A DNA stretch of 64,000 bases, from positions 10,912,001 to 10,976,000 of the forward strand of contig CM038920.1 of assembly GCA_021904315.1 (NCBI GenBank), given 5' to 3'. Position 1 is the first letter of the stretch. Every line of letters begins with the position of its first letter. The position numbers and the translations under genes were made by a program. The stretch is from Sphagnum magellanicum. Lineage: Eukaryota; Streptophyta; Sphagnopsida; Sphagnales; Sphagnaceae. Below the pieces are notes generated by a model. The model was not told the DNA's origin, made no database searches, and was given only the letters and a program-made list of their open reading frames with translations. This document shows, piece by piece, positions 13,495-24,134 of the stretch.

Positions 13495-15660
13495 AGAATT
13501 GAATTGAAGAGGTTTTGAGGGCATATGGGCTAGACAAATCAAGATCTAACATCCAAGTAGAACTAGATCATACAAGACTAGAATTGATAATAGTGAAGAA
13601 AGAGGAGCAACAGCCAGGTATAGAAAATTTAGACCTCTCAGTGGTAAAAGAAGAACCACAAGAGGTATATCAACAACGATAAGATATTTTAGTAGCCAAA
13701 GGAAAGTTACAACATTAGAGGGGCAACTTGCTAAAAGGGTTTTGGTAGATCAGCTTTATAGTTTGCATTTTAGTAAGTATATACATTATCGTTGGGTGCA
13801 GAGTTCTATAATCCTCATATATAGTGCAAATGTTCACAAGAAAAGTAAGTTTAATCAAGCAACAAGAAACTATAGTTTGACCTACACACCAATTGTTTGC
13901 ACACAAGGAATAGACCAAAATTTAGAATGGGATGATTTCAAAGATTTTTATGCATTGACCACTTCTACTCTTGAGTTACAAGCTTATGCATTTGAAACAT
14001 ACCTTGACCTTGCACATTTCCTTGCTTCTTGGGCTAGTTACAGAAAGTTCAAGTTTGTACCACTTGTAGGGCCAAATCACACACCCTCATCATGTTGGAG
14101 GCTAAGTCCAAGTAAATCTACTTCACAATGATGATGAATGTGCCACATAGAAGGAGATCTGGTTTTTAAGTGTTACCATCAAAAGACAAGGAAAATGACC
14201 TACCTTCATGTGCACCAAAACCAACAAAGAAGCAACAAAAGGTTAATAGAATTAGGTCCATTTTTAAATGGGGGAGGGTTATGAACCATTGAAGCATTAG
14301 AGGAAGCCATGGATGTTGTTTAATGTGGAACAACATCATTGCAAAAGGGAAGTAACCATTAGAACATTATTATTACCTCATTGTATAATCACTTGAATGG
14401 TGATGCACAATCTAAAAAATGTGGACCACATGGGGTACTGATAGAGGAAGAAGTTCAAGTTGTTGCTGCTTGGATTTTGGCTATGCAAGAAGTAGGCCTC
14501 TTAATTAATTACATCAATTAAAGATGAAAGTGGCACAATTAACTCAAACAAAGCTTACACCGTTTCAAAATGGAGTACCAAGCAACAATTGGTGGTACTA
14601 GTTTAAACACCAACATCCTAAACTAAATATTCGCATAACAACTTAGATATAAGCAAAGCTCAAGGACTAACCAAAGCACCATGCCAAAGCTTCTATAACA
14701 ATCTACAATCCATGTATGAGAAGCATAACTATGATGCAAAACACATTTGGAACTCATATGAAACTAGGATCCAAGAAGGTAGATAGTAAGGTGCAAGAGT
14801 TTTGGTAAAACAAGGTTCATTTCAAGTTTACAGCATTGTACTTAGGTCCCAAAAATGATTGACTATTAACTATGTTGTCAATGCAATTGGAAAAGCCTTA
14901 CCAAGATTTTATATTTTCCAAGGAGAAAAGTTATGTGAAAATTACATAAAACTTTGTAAGGCAAGGTCATGTATGGCTATGCAGACAAAAGCTTGGATGA
15001 CAAGTTTTCTTTTCAAAGAACAGCTATTGATTTTCAAGATGTCAATACCAAACAAGATTTTTCAAACCAACAAACATCTATTGGTCTTAGATGGGCATGG
15101 GTCTCATGTGACACTATAGGTAATTGAATACACAAAAAAATTTGGTTTGGACATGGTCATTGTACCTTCATATACACTAGTGTGAACCTGGTGCATAATG
15201 CACCCGTCGAGCTTCCCCCCGTCCAGTCCTTCCCCGCATGTGCCCCCCACCCCGCCCGGTCCTTCCCCGCCCATGCCCCCCCCCCCCGCCGGCCCGTGCT
15301 AGCCCCCCCTTACTGGCCCCCCCTGCCCTGTGCTTCACCGGGCTCTCCCTTCCCCCACCCCCCAAAACACTCCACAGGGAACGGGAGCCAATGGGATTAC
15401 GCCAGAGAAGTAATGAAAGCGAAATGATGTCAGAGAAAAAGAAATAAGTCAAAGATAAGTAAAAGACACACAGACAGACAGACACCATGTTTACTTTAAT
15501 ATATAAGATTGCATGCCCTCCAACCCTTATATGTGGCTTGCTCCAAGCCTTTCAAAACTACTTTCAAGAAAGAAAAAGATGCAACCATGATTAGAAACAA
15601 TTATGGTTGTAGTCACATTAACATGTACCATAGTAAGTGTAACCAATGCTTAGTTTTTCA
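13495..15660 (+). pseudogene. Decayed pogo/Tigger-type DDE transposase, left copy
   Basis: The clearest part is 14859-15178, which reads NAIGKALPRFYIFQGEKLC, then CMAMQTKAWMTSFLFKE, then LLVLDGHGSHVTLQ. These are the hallmarks of the plant DDE superfamily endonuclease (Tc1/mariner, pogo/Tigger branch), with the second catalytic Asp in LDGHGSHV. The frame is broken at 15180 by a C-rich insert and resumes near 15515 as LQPLYVACSKPF, where the usual third catalytic Asp of LQPLDV is Tyr. Upstream pieces at 13509-13680 and 13742-14131 align with the right copy, including TTTTGAG-GCATATGGGCTAGA and YRKFKFVPLVGP. Stops and frameshifts make it inactive. Confidence 0.85.
15178..15512. mobile_element. 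C-rich insert of about 330 bp interrupting the DDE transposase
   Basis: The transposase frame stops at PSYT (15177) and resumes at about 15513. Between lies sequence of quite different composition: 15185-15365 is dominated by C runs, including a 12-13 base C run near 15280, and the 3' part ends CAGACAGACAGACACC and TTTAATATATAAGAT. The right transposase copy is uninterrupted here, which shows this is an insertion. I could not fix a clear target duplication; ATATA flanks both sides but may be chance. Frames through it (such as 15182-15427) are compositional artefacts rich in Pro and Ala. SINE-like, MITE-like and filler DNA are all possible. Confidence 0.6.
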
Positions 15661-15719
15661 CATTTAAAAATGGTAATTTATGGACCAAACTCCCCTTTGA
15701 ATTCTCTCTCAAGAAATTA

Positions 15720-16690
15720 TTATGGCTCTTTCTTATGAAGCTTTTGCGGCACTTGTTCAAGGACCATTTTCTAATGTTCTTGGAATGTGTTCAATGCATG
15801 TTCCTTTGAAGGTACAATTGGGTACATTTTCCAAGCTCTTTTGAAAACCTAAATTAATTCCAAGTTGTTTATGTGTGCAAATGCTAGTGCTCATCGAAGT
15901 GTCTTGTTCTTGATTGATCTTAGTGCTCCTCGTGGAGTTCAACAAGTTCCTTTCTTGGTGTTCCTTAACTTGTTCTTTTCAACAATAGTAGTTGTTACTC
16001 TTATGCATCCTTTATTGGTTTGAATGTTAATGCTCTTCAATTGTTGTTATTCTTAATCTTCAAGGAATTCAACCCTCCTTGCTTTGGACCTCTTGTTGTT
16101 CCTCACTTGGTGACCCTCCTATTGTTCTTCTTAGTTTTCAAGGGAACTCGGCTATTCTTGGTTTCAACCTTTTGTTGTTTTTCACTCAAGGTGACCTTTT
16201 TGATATTATTGTTGTTTTTCAATTTTTTTTTAAAAAAAGTTTTCAAAGGAATTCAACTCTTCTTGGTTTGAACCTCTTGGTGCTCTTCATTTAGTGACCC
16301 TTTTGATATTCTTGTTGCTTCATTGTTGTTACTCTTTGATTGGTGACCCTCCAAATGTTTTTGTTGTTCCACTCCTACTATTCTTCAACTAGTGACCTCC
16401 TCATGTTCTTATTGTTCCTTTTTCATCTTCAATAGCTATTGTTACTATCAGTAATCCTTTTGTCCATCCTTAGTAGAATCTTCACATGATTGTTTTGTTC
16501 ATCTTCAACAACAACAACTCCTTTTGATTCTTTTGTTCATCATTAATAGCATTTATGCTTCCTCTTGATCCTATTGTTCATCCTTAATAGTTGTTATTAC
16601 TCTTCATAATCCTCTTGTTCATCTTTAGCAGATGTTACTCTTGATCCTCTTATTCATCTTTAACCCAACCCATGCTACTCTTTGTCCTCT
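15720..16690. repeat. Degenerate minisatellites, two families
   Basis: From about 16095 to 16400 the block TTGGTGACCCTCC, or a close variant, followed by TTGTTGTTCC-type sequence recurs at irregular 50-100-bp spacing (near 16107, 16190, 16293, 16344, 16391). From about 16420 to 16680 a second block, TTGTTCATCCTTAATAG plus CTTGATCCTC, repeats about every 60 bp. The tract is T-rich on the plus strand and gives meaningless Leu/Phe-rich frames. It lies between the two transposase copies. Confidence 0.6.
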
Positions 16691-16699
16691 TATTATATA

Positions 16700-18320
16700 G
16701 CATTGAACATCAAACCCCCCACCCCCCGCCTCCCCCACTCTTTTAAGTTTAATTATGCGTATGAAGTTGTTGCAACTCCTTTTTTCACTCACATTTAAGC
16801 ATTGGTTCGTTGTTGGGCCTATTTTTGCACCTCCATCATCAAACCAAGATTCACACCTTTATATCCAAAAGGGTGAGCTTGCATACCCTCTTTGAAATTG
16901 TGATGAAATTTGTCTCTTGTTTCTCTAATTGCTATGGATGACCAAACAAGAATGAATTTGGCTCATTGCTATTTTACAAGTTCCTTTTCAACCAATCTTT
17001 CAACTATATAGTCAATGTTCTAGGTGTTTTTCTTGACTAATTTTCTTGCCTTTCCTCCCTTTTATTTATTTATATTTGTTTGGCTGCTTCCCCATCCATT
17101 GCTTTTTGTTGCATAAGGATCAAATATTATTCTGAAATCATATTCATTCGTAATTGGGGTATCACGATAGGAACCATGACACCCATTTGTCTCGCATGTA
17201 TTGAGTCCTAAAACTAAAGCTTAACAAAATGAATGTTTTGAGATGTTAAACAATGAAAGGGGGATATGTATGTTTAGGCTTTCAACCAATAAATGTTATA
17301 ATGAATGATTCAAATCAATTGAACGCATTTTGAATGTCATGTTTAAGTATAAACCAAAAAGAAATGCATGACTATTTAGACATTCTAAAATGACATATTT
17401 TCATTTGGAGTGCCAAAGTTCTATTAAAAACATCAAATAATGTCATGTATTTTGCACCTACATCTCTTATATTTCTTTCCAAACCTTTGGAATGTAAATT
17501 TGTAATTAACAAAATTAATTTGATTATCTTTATTAACACATCCATTTTATGAAAAAATACAAGATTCTAGCATTAATTCCACAAAATTTGGTAATTAATC
17601 ATACTAAAAATTTGTGCCATCATATAGAATATACTTTATTTTATTTGTGGTTAAAATATGGAGCAATTTGAACAAATATTGCTAGTCATGTTGAGTCCTT
17701 TTCGATAAAACTATGAAGTGAAACATGGTTTCTAAGCCATCTTTTAGGACACTTAAGGACATGTTTTAATCATCCAAATCACAAAAAATCACCACCATTT
17801 TAATCAATAATTTTGTGACTATCTAATGAAAAAAATATATATACCAAATAAATTATTTCATAAATGTAATGGTCATTCAAAGTGGTGTCTTGAGAATGAT
17901 TTTGGGGCGAGACATTCCTTTTGTGTCCCCCAACTATGAATGTACCCTAACATGGTTTTGAAAATAATCCATTAATGGTTTTCTTCCATTAGTCTTTCTT
18001 GTAGGTAGATGTGGCAATGATAGCAAATTGTGATAACAATGTGTTAATGCCTCTTGAGTTGAATTTTTTATATTTCTAAATTATGTTTGTTTATTTGATG
18101 AAAGCTACTCCAAATTTTCAACCAAGTCTTCAAATACACATGGTTAGTGATTGTAGAAATCCTAGGCATATTCACATATACCTAGGTTGATTTTTAGATA
18201 GACCATCAATTATGGATTCATGAATTGTAGTTTTTGTTATTGAACTTATGTTGATGAGCTCTTCTCCAACTACATGTTTTTTCCATTACATCTCACCATC
18301 CTTTTCATTTGAATGGTAAT
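16700..18320. other. Junction spacer between the two DDE transposase copies
   Basis: Non-coding. I looked here for the expected inner ends of both transposons, meaning further GTTTGGTGATRGG motifs or an inverted pair, and saw none. The sequence resembles the general AT-rich spacer of the window. Confidence 0.5.
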
Positions 18321-18329
18321 CATCATCTA

Positions 18330-20460
18330 TTTCTTCCTAGGTAGTTTGATTCACCAATGTGTACAAGATATTAGGGGTAGTTTTTCATCCATGGCCTTTG
18401 GGTTAAGTGGCCAAAACCCTATACCTTTGAACCCTAATATGATATTTTTTCTTGTAAGTGCTTGGTCTAGGGCTTTATCGACCCACCATGTCAAGGCTAT
18501 TTTGATTTGGTTCAATGTAATTCCTACTAACCATTGTTGTGTTTCTTTCCTTTCTAAAGTGTTTTTTTTCTAGGTAGTTGAAAGGTTTGAAGCAAGCCAC
18601 ATCTAAAGGCTAAAGTGCATGGGATGTATATGAAGGTAAAATGATCATATTTAACCCAAATTTTTGTGCTTATTCAATTGCCTTTAAGGTGACATGGGAT
18701 CCATGCCCATCCAAGATGAACATATGCCTATTAGTTTGGGGTATTCCACCTAATATTAACCTTTTGGGGGGAAAAAAATTCCTTGAAAGGAAGGTGGTCA
18801 TCCATGCTTTTGATTACATAACCATACAAGTTTTTGGTAGCAAAATTGTATCTAGTCATGGTGTATCTTATTTCTTTTGAATATGTAAAACCCTGGTAGT
18901 GATGTTTTTATTACATTAATAACACAATTAACAGTCAACCATTGCTTGGACTTGGGTATGGTGTTGTACACCTAATGTGAACCTCATTTGGCCATAACCC
19001 TTGTTCCTAATTGTCTTCTTACTTGGATGCCTATTTCATCAGAATTTTAAATGTGATTTGTAGCATAAATATGCTTGTTGTACAAGGATTGTAAGTTCTA
19101 ATAAAAGCTTTGGCAAGATTGAATTATTGCTCCTTGTGTTTAACTAATATCTAGTCCCTTAACTTGATGATTGTTGAGCTTAAGTGTTTTTGCTTGAACT
19201 AGTACCATCAAGAGGTCTTTGGTACTCTTCCTTAAAAAGGTGTTGGCCTTATTTGAATGAGTTTTGCCACTTTCATCTTTAACTATTGTAGGCTAATTGA
19301 GAGCCCAATTTCTTGCATAGCCAAAACCCAAACTACCACGCCCTAATTTTCCTCTACCATTAGCACACCCCCTAACCCAAGTTTGCTAGATCTTATTTTC
19401 CCATATAAGTGATCAAACAATGAGGTACTTGATGTATGTTCTTACTTGCCTTTTTCAATGAAGTTGTCCCACTTTCAACTACATCCATGGCCTCTTTTAA
19501 TGGTTTGTTGGTTCATTTGCCTTTAGTGTTCACATGAATGCATGTATTAACTCTTCTATGTTTTCTTATTGGTTCTTGTCCATGACATGGTGGGACATTC
19601 TCCTTGTCTTGGCTTGGTTAATCCTCTTATCCACTTCGCTTCCCATGAAGCACATTCAACAACATCATGATCTAGATCCCCTTGGTCCCAACCTTCAACA
19701 CACTAGGCGTGTGTGCTTTGGCCCTACAAGAGGTATGTATTTGAATTTTCTATAATTTGCCCCCAACTCTTAAGAAAATATGAAAGGTTAGGGTATGTGT
19801 GAAATGAATATGTCTCTAGTTGTTGGGAAGAAATGATCAATGCATAGAACTATTCAAAGTCATCCCAAACTATGTTATGGTTTATTGTTTTTATGTAGGC
19901 AGTAGGTGTGTACAACAAACTACGATTTCTTAGAATTGGATGAAATTTGTCTCTCTTATATGACTACCTATATTGTATATACAAATTATATAGAACTTTG
20001 CACCCAATGATAATATAGAAACTTCCTAAACTTTTGGTTGTAAAGTTAATCTATTGCAACCTTTTATAATTGTCCCTTTACATGCACCCTTGAATTTTAG
20101 TTTTCTATTTCTTCTTTGACATCATTAGGATCTTTGATGTTCATGCTCTTGTAGTTCTTCTTTGGCTAGTCTAGTCTCTGGATTTTGTTGATCTATCTTT
20201 TGTGGATTGTTTTTTGGCGATTTTAAGATGCCTTCCTTGTTTTTGTTGATTTGCTAAGACTACTTGTGTTTTTGATCTACAACTTTCTATTGTTTCTATG
20301 TTGCTTGACCTTTGATGGTCTAGCCCATATGCTCTCAAAATGTTGATGAAAGATTTGAGACTATTTCTTTCAAAACTTGGAAGCTTTGACAGGTTGAAAG
20401 AATTGTTCTTGTGAGTTTGAAAGAATGATTTGTGTATCCAAATTTGCACCATAGCCTTGT
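18330..20460 (-). pseudogene. Decayed pogo/Tigger-type DDE transposase, right copy
   Basis: Read on the minus strand, 18880-18590 gives NRHMFILDGHGSHVTLKAIE, then AQKFGLNMIILPSYTSHAL, then PLDVACFKPF, holding the second and third catalytic Asp positions. Further on (about 18570-18370) come FRKERNTTMVSRNYIEPNQ and pieces equivalent to WVDKALDQALTRKNI and GFWPLNPKAMDEK across frameshifts, the usual C-terminus of this family. The 5' part at 20452-20171 contains FINILRAYGLDHQRSSN, matching 13500-13560 in the left copy. Many stops and shifts make it a relic. It points towards the left copy, tail to tail. Confidence 0.83.
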
Positions 20461-20629
20461 GAATTTGGGCATGTTATTTTTGGTAAAAATGGGATGTCCA
20501 TAAAATTGGGAGGAAATTGGAAGCCTTTCCTTGATTAATGTGCAAATGTTGCTCCTCCATTGGATTCTTGTAAACCCTAATCCTTGTTTATGGTTAGTTG
20601 TGTGCTATTTAACATGATGTACACACCCC

Positions 20630-21190
20630 ATCAGTGAACTCATTTTTGTCATTTTAATGTTTAGTCCAATTGCCTATCACCAAACTCTCATTTCAACACC
20701 AAACTTGGGGTCTTTGTAAAATTGGTACATCTTTTTCCCATAATCAAACACTAAAAGTACCCCCCATGTTCCCCCTTTGCATAATGAAATTCAACTCATG
20801 ACCCATCACCAAACTCGACCTTTGTAAAATTATTCAAAACTTTTATAAATGTGCCCACCTAAATCCCTAATACTTAGCACTAAAATCTGATGGCTGCACC
20901 AATATGAACAACTTAGAACAAAAGTGTTATCAACCAAGCATTTGGTGATAGGCTAAAGAGAGTTCACCCATAAAGTTTTTTGTGTTCTAACACAGGCCAG
21001 CTGCTGCACTACATGGGTGTTCTATGACCAGCCTGTGTTTGGTGATGGGCCAGTTTATCCTAGGTGGCATGGCAAACCCAACCCATATGGATGAAGCTAT
21101 GGGTACTAGCCAATCTTTGATCAGTTTATTGGTAACCGGATAATATGTTCAGACAGGCAATTTGGTAATAGGCGCATCACAAATGTATAT
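20630..21190. repeat. Right end array of the DDE transposon pair (five motifs)
   Basis: The motif occurs at about 20672 (CCTATCACCAAAC), 20802 (CCCATCACCAAAC), 20941 (TTTGGTGATAGG), 21037 (GTTTGGTGATGGG) and 21161 (TTTGGTAATAGG). Read from the outside in, the order mirrors the left array at 12785-13370, with spacings of about 97-138 bp. The outermost units of both arrays are followed inward by CTGCCTG or TTGCCTG, which suggests true terminal homology. Confidence 0.6.
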
Positions 21191-21750
21191 TTAAAAGCTG
21201 GTCATTCGAGACGCACTTAGCATTGTGAAATGGAGTAGTCAATTTCAGAAAGACCCCACCTGGACTGAATCCTGATATCAGAAAACAGTAAGATAATTTA
21301 TGCCAACCCTGGTCCAGATAGCACTCTTCCTCTGTGTATACACGTGTAGTGTGTCACCTGGTGAAGTCTACTTCACACAACCATTGGTGAAGTTGAGAAA
21401 TGTGAATCATGATGCCTTTCCAGGTTCATGTTTTCAGAAATGAAAGTTGTTGTTCTTGCAACAACTTGCCACAGAGCATTGTCTCTCTTCCAATATCTGT
21501 AGTCAGACCTTTTGGCCCTTTTTTTATTGCTCAAATGGACCTATAGGTTTATATGGTGTTCTCATCAGCAAAATAGTGCAACACACCTGGAGTCTCAGAT
21601 GATAGCAGGGAATAGTATTTCACAAGACAACAATTTTCAATGGATTCAATCAAAAGTAATCTGCCTTGCTGTCCACAAAGCAGCAATCAACTCTTGACCT
21701 TACACAGGAGGTGGAAAAGTTGCCACAAAATCAACTTGGGTCTTATGATT

Positions 21751-21895
21751 TATGTAGGTGCGACCAATGAGGCTTTGAGATTTTGGGATTTGTTATTGAA
21801 TTCCCATCGTGGGACCCGGTAATTTATTTTGTACATGTGACCAATGAGGCTATGAGACTTTGGAATTTGTTATGGAATTCCCATCTTGGGGCCTG
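21751..21895. repeat. 77-bp tandem duplication, two copies
   Basis: GACCAATGAGGCT at 21762 recurs at 21839. Both are followed by TTTGTTAT-GAATTCCCATC and a GGG-CC block. The copies differ at several positions, so the duplication is not recent. Confidence 0.75.
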
Positions 21896-23490
21896 TTCTT
21901 ACTGAGGAACATTTCAGTGGTTTCTCTGGCAAATATCAGATGGCTTCAAAATTACTTGGAAGATTCTGACCACACACAATTGACAGATTCCCAACATGGT
22001 ACTTTCATACCAATTTGTGTGTGCAAGTCATCCAACAAATCGAAGCTACTCAGCTGCCAGCAGATCCTGATGTTACAGAAATAAAATTTATGGTTGGGGC
22101 CTTATTAGGGTCTCTTCCATTCAGCTGCTATCACACACAGCTGCTGAGATCACAGCAGCATAATGGAAAGCCAATGACATAGGGCCTTGTTTCTTGCTGC
22201 AGGGACAGTTGCTATCCACTGGAGAGCCGGAAGTGGGTTGAAATTAATTATGTTAGGAACTTTAGGAACACATGTTCTCATGAAAAAGAAGGGACAGATG
22301 TCACTGCATGATGAATCAAACTTTGACCCACAGCTCTCCCAGCTCCTGCAATTGCTCAATCCTTGAATGGTAGCGCTGTGAGATGACTGTGAGCACATCT
22401 AGTTGAAAAAACTTAATGAAAAGTCACTGTGATCACAGTAGCCTGATGGAAGGATGTCCTTAATCTGTGAGTAGGTGATAGCAGTTTGCAATCAGCTGAT
22501 AGTTCACCAAATGCGGAAGAGAGGGGACCACGAAACTTATGGTGGAAGACACTACTGTCCATAATGAATCTGTATCCATGGCAGATGAAAACTGCTCTGA
22601 AATCATATCATATCCCCCCATGTCCAACAGCTTTTGCATTGAGAGCACATACTTAGGGGGAGGTCCTTGAGGCAAGGAGGAAAAAACTAGCATAGCAATC
22701 TACAATGAGATAGCTCATTAAGCCAGATGAAAAGAAACATATGCAACCAACATAGACATTGCCTTGTTGGTATCAATCAGATTGAAATGCAATGTGAGTT
22801 TCAGTTCCTGATGCATGCTCAACTCCTACTCTTTCTATCACCTCTCTGGTGCTTGGTGAAGCCTTCCTGGTGGATGCCATTCAGTTCACAAAGGTAAACC
22901 TTGACTACTAGGATGCAAAACTTGAGACACCAATAGCTTTGTGAAGTTTTAACTGAAGAGCTCTTTGTTAAGAAAAAGCTAACACATTCTTCAGAAACTT
23001 TGGCCTTGGAACTGTGAACAATCGCTTGTACTCACATTGAGTACAGTAAGTTTGATTCACAACTACAAGCAAATTGAAGGATTCATAGAATGCAACAGAG
23101 AAACTGCAAACCTTTTAATCAGCAGAAAACATGACCAAGTAAATGACTACATAATGAAGAGACATTACTATGATTTGTTTCCTTGGGGCAGTTATCTACA
23201 TTCCAATCACTTGATACAGTCAAATATGAGGAGGCAAAGCAATTGAACTGAACACTGAAATACACTCCAATACAACAACAGAACAGTCAATCCAAACAGC
23301 CTAGCTTCAAATGGATGCACCACCTGCAAACCTAGAAGTAGATTCATGAAACTAAGACCATGTTCTTTCTACAAATTTAGGATGATGAGGCACAATGCAA
23401 TCCTGTAATAATAATAGATCAACAAAAAGAATTGTGAATCCGAATTCATGGGCTTACAGGGGTGCCACCCAATGATCTGGTGGAATACCA

Positions 23491-23507
23491 CTCTCTCTCT
23501 CTCTCTC
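23491..23507. repeat. (CT)n microsatellite
   Basis: An uninterrupted run of eight CT dinucleotides, in sequence downstream of the LysM gene. Confidence 0.9.
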
Positions 23508-24134
23508 ACAGGAAAACAGAACTAGTCCGTAAACAAAGGTGGGGTGCTCTTCTTGTCACCTTGAACTGGAAACCAATAAATTGTACTTTCTGGACAATCC
23601 TTTCTTGACCAAGCAAGGGATGTCAACAAATTACCACGGAACAGCAAGAAGGGTACAAGGTTGTTTCTAGCTGTAACATTTTTTCCAAAAGCAATGAAGA
23701 AAAAAGGAAGAAATTCAAAGAAGAAAGCACCCATGCCAATGATTTGCTTTCAGAGCACAAGACATAGAGCTTTTACTTTTGTCCAAGCTATAATTCCAAA
23801 CTGGACAGTTTGTAACTGTTGTTGTATGGAGGGGGGCAATGGATGGGTGGTTGCACAAATCTTCTCCCAGTGGTGGTGGGCAGGCACATCAAGCTCCTAG
23901 GAAGGGTTCCACACTCAATGTTGACGATTGAGAATCGACCCAGTGAGACCTTTACTGAGCTTGATAGAATATACTCAAAGAGAGAATTGAACCCTAAATG
24001 AAATTCACAGTTCCCATCTTACCCTATGGATTAACCCATGGTGGAGTTGGTTGATGCTGCAAGAGCTGGCGCAATTGGGAAGAGACTTGGCAGGTTTGGG
24101 AAGATGTCCATTCATAGCCACAGTTGCAGCAGCA

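Larger units (their letters stand above)
21240..24050. other. Moderate-GC single-copy sequence downstream of the LysM gene
   Basis: Less AT-rich than the repeats and without transposon motifs. It lies 3' of the minus-strand LysM gene and may hold its untranslated region and flank. Short frames at 22150-22398, 22460-22693 and 23522-23734 show no family signature. A 77-bp tandem duplication (21751-21895) and a CT run (23491-23507) are listed separately. No convincing exon was found. Confidence 0.45.

Noticed and set aside
15177-15488. Three overlapping open frames rich in Pro, Ala, Gly and Arg in the C-rich stretch
   Set aside because: They exist on both strands of a low-complexity C/G tract inside a broken transposase. 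The open frames follow from composition, not coding.
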